Positions 1-11,582 of a stretch of DNA of 64,000 nucleotides are shown piece after piece. The stretch covers positions 7,980,288 to 8,044,287 of the forward strand of contig NC_092676.1 of the NCBI RefSeq assembly GCF_964355755.1. The letters are read 5' to 3'. The position numbers and the translations under genes were made by a program. Each line of letters begins with the position of its first letter. The first letter of the stretch is position 1. The notes under the pieces are model-generated. The model searched no databases, was not told where the DNA came from, and saw only the letters and a list, made by a program, of their open reading frames with translations. The DNA comes from Antedon mediterranea (taxonomy: Eukaryota; Echinodermata; Crinoidea; Comatulida; Antedonidae).

Positions 1-1059
1 AAGAATGATTGCATGACAAACATAAATACTGTGCATGTTAATTAGGACTAAAACCAAATATAAGCCCATGGTCCTCAAAATGCTAGTTTGTACACCGATG
101 TTTGATAAATTCTTTTGCTTCGTGGTAAAAAGTCCAGTTAAATACAAAATAAGCAGTGTTGTATGCCAATTATACACAGATCCAATTAGGTCAGGAGGGT
201 TTTTAGGAGGGCTTTTACTTGAGGGAGGCGTATTTGAAATAAATACGGTATTGAATTAATCCAAGTATTAAAAATATCTCCTGCAGATTTAGTAGTGTAG
301 TATGAACCTGGGATGGTTGCACATGGCTAGGCTATCCCAATCTGATTGTGCCCAGTTGTCCAGTAAAAAGTTTAGGCAGTCTGAGGGAGCCTCGTTAGGT
401 CTACATCTATATGGGCTAAAAAACATAAAGCTATCTAGTTCAGTAGTACAAAATCATTGTTATGGAAAAGGAAAGTGTTATTCTTTATCAGCCATAACAA
501 ACACTAATACAATCGTCCAGTATATGTAATTTAGTACTAATATACTGTACCTTAATTTATGTAAACAATTTGAGATTACTCCTATATTTCATGGACTCGT
601 TTCGTTTTGGTAAGCTATAAAAACACTATCTACTACTGCCTACTGCAACTTAACATTAACAAATTCCAATCATACTGTATTGACTAATTCACGAGTCAAC
701 GAGAGGTCTAGCGTTTTAATCGCAAATATCACCAATCAATAACAACGATGAAAATACGAACAGAAATCAATGAGGAATTTCAAAAATTCAAACAAATATT
801 AAACTTACACAGAAAAGGCATAATGCATTAATAATTATATAATATAATATTTACATAATTATTAATTGCTAGAATTAGCACTAGTGAATACAGTATTTCA
901 AATTACCTGTTAAAACCAATAATTTGAATTACAGTTGCAATTTAACGTAATAACAACCTTTTATATATTCAAATTTTCACTAAAATGTACACATTATTGA
1001 AGGATGGGACAAACAACACGTGGTAAAACCTCTCTAAATCTGTCCAGTCCCAATTGCAC
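1..1059. other. AT-rich non-coding DNA
   Basis: No supported gene. Two short frames (35-259 and 302-529) show no domain, splice or family signal and I treat them as chance. No clear repeat boundary is visible. Confidence 0.5.
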
Positions 1060-1222
1060 AGTGGTTACTCAAAAGATGTACTAGGTTCAAGTGCACATGA
1101 GCTAGATGTGTACACTGGACCTATGGTTTATAGTCCTTATCCGAGAATAACTTGTTCTACCACCAGAACCATGGAGCGAGTGGGACTCTTGCCGATGTTA
1201 ACCACTCGGCCACTTACTTGCC
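1060..1222 (-). mobile_element. tRNA-headed SINE, truncated copy
   Basis: Read on the minus strand, this begins with a tRNA-like head (box A form GTGGCCGAGTGGTTAA near 1,205-1,222). It continues through the block found in the fuller copies at 17.6 and 62.3 kb: CCATGG, then GGTGGTAGAACAAG, then GTGTACACATCTAGCTC and GTGCACTT. The copy stops inside the core after AGTACATCTTTT, so the 3' third is missing. Confidence 0.75.
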
Positions 1223-2425
1223 TTAAAACATACCGTTTTACCAACTATTTTATCAATTTCATTGACAATTCTTTATTACAAATGCTCTAATAATGGTGGC
1301 AATGTCTGTGATGAATTACAATTTGTTAATTGGTTTTTCTTGCCATTTCGTAAATTATAATATTTATTGAATTTTAAATTATGCTGTTTTTAGGACAATT
1401 TTGATTGTATTATTGAAAACCATGGCAAGGAATAAATTAATTCTAAATCATCAAGAATATTGATAATGAATTTTCCAAGTAAAGCATCTACGGTATTGCC
1501 TGATAGTAAAAAATTGGAATTTTTATTTTTATTATGTATTAAAATGCACATGCCAATGCTACTTTGTCTGCCAAAGTGTTCACAAATTCTTCCATTTGGA
1601 ATCCTATCTTTATTATAGCAAGCAGCTACTCAAATGTTTATAGACTATAAGTCCAGTATAAAGTAAATGATAGAAATAAAGTTGTTGGTTTGTGTTCTTG
1701 TGAAAGCAGACATCTGTTTGCTGCCAATTAGCAATATAAATACTTTATTTTGAGTTTTTATTACAACATATATGTTTGTAGAAATTAAATCCTAAGCATT
1801 GATTATTTGTGTTAATTACAAATCTGTTTGTACTGTACATTCAAAAGTATGCCGGTATTTAGTGGTGCAACGGCTATGAGCACTCCCTGGCTAAACCCAG
1901 GAGCTCCCAGAGATTAAAGAACCCGAGAGCATGAGCCGCACAACCACCCAGCGTTGGAGGACCCTTAGGTGTGCTAAACCAGGTGCTTTTGCTCCCTGAG
2001 TTACACCACTTTCATTATGGTATTGTTTGTAAAAAACGTGTTGAAATGCCAGTTTGTCGGCATTGCGTTGCATAACTACAGTTCAGACACTAATTTTACA
2101 ATAGGTGTAGCAGGAGGTAATAAAAATGTAAATCAATAACGATATTGAAAATAAAACCGAATGAATAATAAAATCCTTTTGTTTACCTGTATGCACAGTA
2201 ACAACAACAATGAATTGATTACAATTTAACTATCTTTCCATTGTAAAATATTTGTAGTGCTACGTATGCATGGGAATTTGTATCGTGAGTGACTTGGACA
2301 TAAGGCCTATAAATAAGGGCAGGACAATGATTGTGAACTATAAAACAAGATACAGTAGCTAAACTCTTCTTTGGGAGACCGTAATTAAAGGTACACTTTC
2401 CCATGAAAAGGTCGTTTTAACAATT
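1223..2425. other. Non-coding stretch with a possible SINE fragment
   Basis: No gene is supported. Around 1,855-2,020 a GC-richer block contains ATTAAAGAACCCGAGAGCAT, which resembles the conserved TTAAAGAACC part of marine SINE cores. It could be an old SINE fragment, but I cannot define its ends. The frame across it (1,891-2,073 minus) is not convincing as protein. Confidence 0.35.
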
Positions 2426-2530
2426 TACAGTCAGCCTAGAGATTCAGATGACACCCCAGGCTATTTAAAGAAGGGGGTGGGAGGTACCCTGTTGAGTCAC
2501 AAGGTGTCGCCTTTATAGTGGTTCTACTAT
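2426..2530. mobile_element. Small palindromic MITE, family C (relic)
   Basis: The outer ends are ACAGTCAGCC on the left and GTGGTTCTACTAT on the right, with internal GACACC/GGTGTC complementarity. The arrangement matches the clearer copies at 7,063, 9,313 and 25,113 (ACAGT-AACCCC...GGGGTTCTACTGT type). The family resembles termini of Tc1/mariner or pogo-like elements; that assignment is inference. Confidence 0.5.
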
Positions 2531-3984
2531 AATAAAAATCTATGAATCGGTCAGAATGTTGTATACAGTGTATTAATTAATATTCCAATGGTAAATTTAG
2601 AATCATTATCGCAGTTATTAAATAGTTGTTCACCTGCAGGTGTCGTGTGTAGTAAATGCTTTTGAGTTTGTAATGAAATGTTTATTTGTTATTGAAGTAT
2701 TGCGCTCCATCATGTCTGCAATATATTGAATAGTTGTATTGCAGCAGCTGCTTTATAGTCAGTTACTGTAGTATAGAATCATCACTTGCAATACATAAAT
2801 CTGTCAGAACTCATAAGACAACAGGATTATAAAACTGGGGCGTAGGCTCGTAACTACCGATCTGACTTCACAAAATGGTTGGGCCTCAAGCAGGCCAAGT
2901 CTAAGAGTGCTTGTCTGGCAGTGAACAAAAGCAGGCCAGAAAGAGAGTCTGGATTAAAGGCCAATTCAAGCCTTGTCTTTTATGGCGAGTGAGTGCGATC
3001 ACTCACCTAACACTCCTAAACTGCCCTTGAGGAGTGCGATTTACAACACGCTTAAATTTGGTAAACTTCTACACACCTAAGTACAAACAGCACCTACAGC
3101 ACCTAATAAAATTCGCTATAGGATTCAGGGAAGGAGAGTACCACTGCGGTTCCAACACTTTTTTCAGTCACAAACAAAATCTGAAGTTTTCAATTTAAAA
3201 TAAATTATAAAGTAGATACATTTAAATGACTTGAATTGAAATATTCCTGAATCGTACTATATTGAACACATACAGTAGATATTGGCTATTGTATTTTAAT
3301 AGTACAGTATGAAATAATAAGCAAGAACACAAGATCTTACCCAATGGACATGAATGTTTAACCGTTGTAGTCTTTAAACCTTTACTTGGCATTGTCGCAT
3401 TACGATCCAATTCCTACTACTGCTACCTATCTAGCTTCACATTATACCAGACAATAGACTGATTTTCCTCCTCGTGATCACAGGGCTAACATTGATTGAT
3501 CTATCTGTCGTATTCAAAGTCCCCTTTATATTATTTCACTACACTGCAGTTGGTAGACTTTCAATGCACTCATGAAATGTAAACAACGTCGGAGTGTAAA
3601 GCAAACTCAAGTTCATTTTTAGACGGTACAATTGTGAATCATATCAAATTAGCATTCAAAATAAAAAGATAATATTATTTATGTATGAATTGTGAATATT
3701 GTATGAAGGCAGCACTACACTTGTATTGTGTTGTACTTGTATAGTACCCAATATGGATATTGGAAAAGACCTAGGCTATGATTCAGATAAAAATGTGAAG
3801 TAGAAATTTATTTAATTTTCATAAGATTGGTTCCTTCAAAGCAATTTTACTTAGTACAAGTGATTGATCATTTGATCTGTCTGTTAGTGTTAGTAAATTT
3901 ACTTATGTTGCACATATTTGCATTGAATCTCACTGGTAACTAAGCTTTATATTAAATGAATTATTCTTGGTCCTCAAACTTAAC
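2531..3984. other. Non-coding stretch, one weak exon candidate
   Basis: No firm gene. On the minus strand 3,343-3,410 is open in one frame between an AG and a good donor (TTGG|GTAAGATC), encoding peptide pieces such as DRNATMPSKGLK and KHSCPLG. The acceptor has no pyrimidine tract. Its end phase would suit the unknown minus-strand gene, but the evidence is too thin to call an exon. A GC-richer block at 2,840-3,040 is unassigned. Confidence 0.3.
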
Positions 3985-4345
3985 TGGAAACTGAGGAAAT
4001 TCGGATTAGGCCCTACACGGACCCACGGCAACCGCAGTGCAGCGCCTACCAGATCAGTACATCGGGAGACGACCCCCTACTCTTTCCGAATAGTGTACAA
4101 AGTTCTATATCTACACAGGACCAAAGACTTTACATCCCATCCGAAGCACGAGGCAATGAGAAAAAATCTTGCCTAAGGATGCAATCAGTATGGTACGGAT
4201 AGGCTCAAACCCATTCTAGTACGATATTATCATTACACCATCACTCACACTGGTACAATATACAGCACTTGCTGCCATTGCTAGATGGTCTCCCACCCCG
4301 ACTCAGCCTAATGGTGCTTAACTTTCATGATCTGACGAGAACTAG
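3985..4345 (-). mobile_element. 5S-rRNA-headed SINE (SINE3-like)
   Basis: On the minus strand, 4,340 down to about 4,261 reads like the second half of 5S rRNA: TCTCGTCAGATC, then GTTAAGCACC, then GAGTCGGGGTGGGAGACC, then GCAAGTGCTGTA. In 5S rRNA these correspond to TCTCGTCTGATC, GCTAAGCA, GGGTCGGGC, GGGAGACC and GGTGCTGTA. It is followed at about 4,100-4,000 by a SINE-core-like block with TTCGGAAAGAGTAGGGGG. Sequence 5' of the 5S half is absent, so this is a 5S-derived SINE or a 5S pseudogene joined to a core, not a functional 5S gene. Confidence 0.6.
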
Positions 4346-7062
4346 TGTTTCAACACAGTATTAGTTTAGTTGGAAACAGGCCCTCTAAGACAGCACAGTG
4401 CCATGATCAACTCACCAGGAAACTATTCCTTACTCTGGTTTTATAGGGTACACAATATCATGGCCTAACCTACTCTATTTGAAGTACACACACGTCTATT
4501 TACCTACAGTAACATTAACTCTATTGGATATTAGACACACTCAACACCAATCAAGATGCACCATTTTCTGTATCCCGTCCTCCCTAAAAAAAGTTACAAA
4601 CCACCATCTTTTCACTAACTTCAAAATAGAAAATCTTCAGGTGGCTACAGTACTACCACAATATCTTTCAATCAAAGCAAATACAGTATATGCATTTCTC
4701 AGACAATATCATTTTGTATTGTCTACTATCTGCTTACCTATCAAGAAGGAACTATCTATGAAATATGCTCATCTTGAAGGTGTAGTCATCAAATATGACA
4801 AACAATATTATTATAGTGTGTGTACATTGTTTGTTTGATAAGCAGTGACTTACCCTCTTGTTGAGAACATTTACTAATCCTTAAACCAGCTAATCCTAAA
4901 GATTAATAATAATCTCATTGTTTTACTGAAAGACACAATGCTATGAACTTCTCATCATCAAAACTATGATCCAAAATTTTTCTACAGCTTCATATTCCAA
5001 AAACAGATGATTGTTTAGATGACTCGACGTGATAACCCAACAACGAAAATGAGCAGCGAGTAATTATGCACTATACTGTAATCAATTCTTATCCACTTAT
5101 ACAGCTTCTTGCCTTAGCCTGGCTTACCAGACTTGTATGTATTGTTACCAATCTATCTGCTTCTCATGCTGCTCACACAGCTAGTAAGGAATCTCCAATC
5201 ACATTCCAACAACCTCAAGTCAGACACACTATTTAAAGCTTGACCTTTAGCGAGATAATCAACATAAATGTGGGGTCATAACCTTTAACCTTGTTGTATT
5301 GATAAATCTCTTAAAGCATAATCTGTCAAATTGCTACCCTGCTGGTAAAACAGTAATTGCCGACTTACAGTAGATGAGATCAAACCGGATACGATGCATT
5401 AATAAAAATACTGTTTTCCCCTTTTTAATGCATAATTATGTATATGTTATGTTTATTGACAATATAATACGCATCCAATACTCGTAATACCTAGCAATAT
5501 TATTCTTATTATTTCTCATGTAGTAGAAAATGAAATAAAGGTTGAATTAACATTTTTCGTGAATGTTGAAATAATTCTATTGTAAACATAGTAATCGCAG
5601 GTTAAGTTTAAAATTAAATTTCTCAAAGTTAAAAAAACAATCAATTAAGCCTACAATGAACGACGTTTAAAATATCGAAACCAATATCAATATTGTTATC
5701 ATCCGAGTTAGGTGTGGCAAATTGATTCTTTAATTAAATGTTGATACTAGTAAAAATTAATCAAATCGATGCCTATAACATTAAATATTAACATTAGATA
5801 ACAAAGAGAGAAAAACATAATGACCAAGTGCAATGTATTGACATAGTAAAGTGGCTACATGCTATTTCCTTTGTCTGAATTTAAAAATTAAAAATATAGC
5901 GTGCTTTCTCGGCCAGTTGTGCTCTTTCTTCAACATCGCGAACAAACAATTCTTATCAGAAGATAAACACATTCATGTTAAGTTTCCTCTTGCGAAGCGG
6001 TGACAACATTATACGCCAAAGACTGTATTGCAGTCACAGCTAGACTGTTTATTGACAATAAACAGTCTGGTTGCTCTAATGTCATTAGTTTGTGGATGGA
6101 GGACATGTTTTGTGGCCGAAGGAGCGTGCTGATTCTTACTAAGCTTTTGGTATTGAAATATAGATATGTGAAATATAGATATGTGAAATATAAATATGTG
6201 AAATATAGATATTTAATATGTAATATATTTAATATAGATATTTAATATAGATATGTAATGTAATAAATAGATACAGTAAGTTTAAAATATTTAGAGAAAT
6301 ATTTCATAGAAGATTTAATTGTAAAGTTTGGGTGTGGCATTCAAATTTATAAAATGGAACAATAAAGGATGACCATGCCATTTTAACTCACCTAAATAAA
6401 AAATGGTAGATATGGTGATTTCATTATGGAAATCTACCGAGAGTGGGCAGCAGGTTAGGTTTGATGTTTTAATAATAATATGTTTTAATAATAATTTGAT
6501 TAAATCAGTAATTATGAATTTTAATTTCAGTCAACACAATAAATGAAATATGATGACAGCATCAACAAAAACATATTAACAATTCACACCTATTGCATCC
6601 TCATCATGTGATTATAACAATTACTTTCAATTTTAGAAATATATTAGATAATGGCAATAGTGAGACACCCACTGTTATTATAATGTGTTTTATTCTATGT
6701 TCTATTATAGTGTCTCACTTGTGTGATGATTCATGAAAAGGGATCGTACAGTACAATGAGAAGAGTTAAAACCAGAAGATGATTATTGTTATTCTGTCCT
6801 ATAGAATAAGATGAGGCCATTTTACTGTACATTCTATCAAAGCAATTAATTTTGATTACAATATAGTACTAGTAGTACACTAGATCTAAATTTAACGATT
6901 TTACAATTTATTTAGTGTTAATATTATTCAATATCAAATATAATATAATATTTATTCTTCTGAACATGATTTTCATAATGAAGTATTAACTATTCAGTGG
7001 TCAAACAACTATTAAGGGGACACTTTACCATGAAATGAATGATGGGCAATATGTATAACACT
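4346..7062. other. AT-rich non-coding DNA with a short tandem repeat
   Basis: No gene is supported. The 119-aa frame at 4,479-4,838 has no recognisable domain. An AT-rich short tandem repeat of about 13 bp (AAATATAGATATGTG) occupies about 6,152-6,260, and the frame at 6,000-6,245 reads into it. Confidence 0.5.
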
Positions 7063-7136
7063 ACAGTCAACCCCCATTCAGGGGACACATTGTTGGTTCC
7101 TGAATGTGGTGTCTCCTTAATGGGGGTTCTATTGTA
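7063..7136. mobile_element. Palindromic MITE, family C
   Basis: A 74-bp near palindrome. The left end is ACAGTCAACCCCCATTCAGG and the right end is CTTAATGGGGGTTCTATTGT, with GGGACAC/GTGTCTCC inside. It has no coding capacity. The same family recurs at 2,426, 9,313, 25,113 and, in degraded form, 32,245. Confidence 0.75.
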
Positions 7137-7142
7137 ATTTAA

Positions 7143-7300
7143 GCTTGGTTCCCACTAGGGCACAACGCAAGGACGCAAGCGCAACACAAGCAAGTTGACC
7201 AATCCCAAGTGAAAATTTGGATAATCCATTGGTTGTGATTGGTTAAATTCCTTTGTCGCTTTTACGTCGTTGCATTACGTCCTAGTGGGAACCCAGGCTT
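7143..7300. mobile_element. Palindromic MITE, family B
   Basis: A 158-bp inverted-repeat element. The left end is GCTTGGTTCCCACTAGGGC and the right end is CCTAGTGGGAACCCAGGC; both arms carry GCAACG/CGTTGC blocks, and TTGACCAATC...GATTGGTTAA lies inside. It begins 7 bp after a family C copy. Other family B copies are at 45.5, 49.7, 55.3, 55.6 and 55.8 kb. Confidence 0.8.
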
Positions 7301-9312
7301 TGTAAAGTCACATCCTACATATCATTTTATATAATAGTAGCCACCATACAACATTTAAGTTCTATTTTACATTTGTTAGTATCAATAACCATCCTAAAGT
7401 GCCCAATTAACAAAATCTCTGAATAAAAACTAATTACAGACAACTATACTTTAATTAATCAACATAGCGAACAAGTAGTTGAGATCAGCTGACTCGAGAA
7501 AGACTGTAATTATCTTACAATTGCATCTAATTAACATACAGTACAAAATATCAGAAGAAATTACATATTCTTGATATAATGTATGCTGCCCTCTATAGTT
7601 TATCTATTTATAAATAATAAGGGATAATGTTAAATTTATATCAGTGTATTTATTGACACACAGGCACAGAACATTAGTTATAAACCACCCAGTAATATAA
7701 AATGTTTTTGATGGTTAAATATTATTTAATATTATGCATTCAGTATTTTCCTTACAATGTTATACATTAAATAATGCTAGTTAGTATTGCTGCTATGCCA
7801 GTAGGTTAATTTTCTCATAAAACGAATGAATAAATATTCAACGACCGTGTCTGCCAAGTACATCATACAATAAAATAATATGTTAATTACTGTTAAAGTA
7901 GTGTTATTGTACAATAATAACTTCAATCATTTAAAGATCGGCTCAATCACATGACTATGACCAGGTGACAGATCACATGACCCATGACTTAGGTTCTTTA
8001 CAGGAACAAATAAACGTTGCTTAATATAATTTGCTGTCTTTATTAAACAGAGAAATTACAGCATTCACGTAGTGTCTTAAGTAATCATTTTGTTATTTTT
8101 AAATTCCTAAAGCCATTTCCATTCGTAGAAAATGTCTATCAATTTAAAGGCCAATCAGTGCTTTAAATTGAATTTAAAAGTTAGCGCAATCCAAAGGCAA
8201 GGCAATGTACTGTACAATGCGGAAAAAAAAAAAGAATTTTATTTTATTCAATTTAGCCATTTTGACAAGAGAAAAAATGGCAACCTATCCAACCAATATA
8301 TTGGCAGACAACAGATCAGACAATATTTCATAAGCCTGTTCAATACAATATGATTTTGTGAGGTCTGTTTCGGGCTACCACAAATGCCATTACTACGAGC
8401 AAGTAGCCAGCCCGATAGCAAGAAAACTGTGTCCAGATTAAATTCCAAAACAAGCATGAAACGAAAATTCACAGTATTCATCAAATAATTATGCTGGTGT
8501 GTTTATCGACATTTTGTAGTATTCCTTTGAACAGCTGGAATTCACAAAAAGAATTAATAATGAGATTGTGATACAGGTTGCATCAATAATGATATTGTAC
8601 CACCAGCAATATTTAAAATGACAAGGCCAATCAATAAATGAAAAAAAAAATACATAAAATGATGTGGACAAGCCTGTAACCAGGATTTTTACAGGTGGTT
8701 CTTTTTTGCATGAATTGGGGCAAGTACAAGCGTAAGCAACTGAAGAAAACAGATTTAGGCCTAGCTTAGTAAATGAAAATAATTTGCTATTTAAGTTAGG
8801 CCTATTTACTTGCACTTTTTCTGTTGATATGGGCACTTCAGAAAAAGGGGGTTCGAAACCCTCTAGCTACGGGCTTGCTGTGTCTCCACAAAATAAAACC
8901 AAAGTAAAGTAATAATATTTGTCTAGTAGTACAGCATCCGTTATTCAGGCATGCAGTTTCTCATAGTATGTGATGCCTTAAGGTTAGGTGATGGTCTACA
9001 GTATGATACTAGGCGATATGTGAAACACATGTGATAATGTATTATGGAATTTTCCTATGACAGCACTGAAATCTAGATAATTACAGAGAATTGGGTGAAA
9101 TATAAACACAACATAACCGTAGTTACAATGCTAATAATTGAGGTGGGAAAGGGAAGGGTAAGTCAACCTCTGGACGGACCGACAGGCGACATGTGACACA
9201 TGTGTTGATGTACTGTACTGTATTATGGAATTTTCCTATGATACTGCACGAAACATATAAACGAGAATCTGGTGAAGTCAACAGGCAGGCAATCTAAAAT
9301 AGTGTAATGTAT
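7301..9312. other. Non-coding DNA
   Basis: No supported gene. The opposing short frames at 8,132-8,353, 8,248-8,484 and 8,489-8,836 show no family signal. No repeat boundaries are evident. Confidence 0.45.
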
Positions 9313-9410
9313 TACAGTGGAAACCCTGGGACATCCCTATTAAGGGGATATCCCTATTCAGGGGGACATTTTTGGGGTCCTTAAATGTACCCTTAATAGG
9401 GGTTCTACTG
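9313..9410. mobile_element. Palindromic MITE, family C
   Basis: The left end is ACAGTGGAAACCCTGGGACA and the right end is CCTTAATAGGGGTTCTACTG. Internal copies of CCCTATTAAGGGG and CCCTATTCAGGGGG show a short internal duplication of the subterminal motif. That is the same kind of motif that expands into the array at 15.8-16.2 kb. Confidence 0.75.
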
Positions 9411-9995
9411 AATACTGATATAATACAAATTTATTTTATTATTAAATATTACTAATGTTAATTGTCAGAAACACAAAACAAAACTACAGAAACCAGAGAC
9501 TGATGTTATTTTCAGAATTCAACAAGGGAAACAACAATCCTATGTATTCCGTATTCGTCCCATTTCCTCAATTCTGGGGTTAAACCAGACTTCCCAAAGG
9601 AAGTAATAACTATTATGAAATAGCACCTAGATAGATAAGACAAATGTTTTCTTTACAATGCCCTTCATTAATGAATACACATTTTATTAGTATTTAATAC
9701 GAACAACTACATAGCTGCTAAGTATTAATGTATGATCTTTATTGCATGGTTACAAACCAATTGATTCAGCCACTACAAAATATATTGATTCTTTCTATAG
9801 TTGATGAAATAACAATGCTGGTTGGTTAAGTAAGCATGAGATTTGAGAAGATATGTTGCTCTGTCAGAAGGTATATTAACAGAGGCTACGTTGTCCAAAA
9901 TCAGCTTCATATCCTTTAAATACTGATGGTAGTAAACTGCAAGAAACCTTAGAAAAACATCACCATTTTACATTGATAGTTGCTAATGTTCTTAC

Positions 9996-10409
9996 CTTCT
10001 TTGGCGGCACCTTGAGTAGTGTCTGGTACTTTCTCAGCTGTTTCTTTACTTGGTATGTCCACTGGTGTACCATCAACTGGTGTGCCGTCAGCAGGGATGG
10101 TCTCAGTTTGCTCTGGTTTACTTGGGTCTTCTGGTAAAATTTCAGAATCAGTAGCGCCACCTACTTCTGAATCAGTAGCTCCTGCTTCCGAGTCGGTGAC
10201 TATGGGCTCCGAATCAGTTATTCCGGCTTCGGAGTCTGTGATTCCGGTGTCGGAATCTGTGGTAGAAAAGGTGTTTTGTAAAGGTACTAGGGAGTCTCCA
10301 CTTTCGTCTACGATATGGTGTGAAGGCGTGTCTTGGGGTTCGGTGTCACTTGTTGGTTTAGAGGCGTCGTTTAGGCTTGGTGCTTCGGCCTCATTGCCAT
10401 TATATGCAC
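9996..10409 (-). CDS. Acidic Ser/Thr-rich exon of an unrecognised gene
   Basis: A 414-nt internal exon, fully open in one minus-strand frame. The acceptor is TATTCTTTCAG and the donor GAAG|GTAAGAA. It starts and ends in phase 1, which fits the end phase of the start-codon exon at 37,542-37,590. The 137-residue translation is rich in Asp, Glu, Ser, Thr and Pro and looks disordered. Its centre repeats the motif TDSE (TDSEAG, TDSEPIV, TDSEAG, TDSEVG, TDSEI), followed by two copies of DGTPVD. GC content and codon use stand out from the AT-rich surroundings. No catalytic or binding domain is visible and I do not recognise the family. The next exon would lie further left, possibly outside the window. 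Confidence 0.72.
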
Positions 10410-11424
10410 CTGAAAGAATACAATATTTTTACTATTATTAAATAATGTAACTTTTTGTATCAAAGCACTCCATTGGAGAGCAGGGCTATTGTCGGTTTAT
10501 CCAGGTAAGCAGGCACGAAATAGACTTTCACTATTATACAGAAAAACAAATTTAACAATACTTATCATGATAATAATTATCATCATAGTAATAATCATGA
10601 TCACAATCAAAATCAGTGAAATCAATGATAATGAATACAAATATGGATACTGTTATTCTTCTGGATAGGTCGTGAAACGTTGCTGTTTACTAAACAAATA
10701 GAGTAACAGTTGATTAGACATTTATCTTTCCAAACTCAATGATGATGAAATGTTTTATCTTATTATAAAAACTTATTCACAAACTAATTCTTATAAAAGG
10801 TCTTATGAAGGAAATAAGGAATAATCAGCTTCAATAAAAATTAATAAAACTGTATAAACTAATGCATTAAAACAAGACTACTTAACTTATAGTTTGAAAC
10901 TTATTACCTAACTTTGTACAGTATGTTAAATTTGGTATCTTGTTATATCTATCCAATGATCAAATTGGCATCACGTTGAAAAAGGGTGGATTGGGAGATT
11001 AATAAAGTGACTTCAGATGCATGGCCCTTTATAACAGGAAGGAAGGTCGTGATATCAGCCTAGAAACTTGGCTGGTTTTAAACAAACCAAAATGGCTGAG
11101 CTTTTGTAAACAGCCGGCGGACACAAGTTCACAGTAACAAGTGAAACTTGGCTAGGTTTGACAAGACATTATGGTACTTGTAAACACTGATGATAATGTT
11201 ATGTACATTGTTTAGTTCATGGTAAAAATAAGTCAAAAACATAGAGAACACTAAAACCGTTGACCAATTTTATTCAAAAACTTTTCAAATAAAATATTAT
11301 AAGCTACTGTACCTACTGTACTATGTTTTTTTTTTTAATAAATGAGTAAAATTCTTAATAGATTTAAAATTATAACCATGGTTTCTAACAAAAAAAGTCT
11401 GCAAAGAAATTATCATAGAAATTA
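10410..11424. other. Intron of the minus-strand gene
   Basis: Intron sequence upstream of the acidic exon. It contains one copy (about 10,498-10,518) of a dispersed motif, CCAGGTAAGCAGGCACGAAA, found again near 30,990, 31,404 (inverted) and 31,591. No exon is seen. Confidence 0.5.
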
Positions 11425-11582
11425 AAGCTCTGTCTACACTATCAAACTAATTTTCAAAAAATATGTGATGCTCAAATATGGTAGTGACATGCCTAATGGT
11501 ACTGATATGACATCATCGTGTCCATATACTGTAAAGGCACATTACATTTTAACATAAAGTTTGATAGTGTTGACATCAGAGA
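11425..11582. mobile_element. Palindromic MITE, family A
   Basis: The left end is AGCTCTGTCTACACTATCAA and the right end is AAAGTTTGATAGTGTTGACA. Between them lie ATGTGATG, a GGTAGTGACATG block, TGACATCATCGTGTCCATA and CACATTACATTT. This is a non-coding inverted-repeat element with further copies at 29.5, 31.7, 36.2, 45.6 and 49.8 kb. Confidence 0.78.

Noticed and set aside
4261-4345. Functional 5S rRNA gene
   Set aside because: Only the second half resembles 5S and it carries many changes; the adjoining SINE-like core favours a 5S-derived SINE.
4479-4838. 119-codon frame
   Set aside because: No domain, no splice context, composition like the AT-rich background; probably chance.
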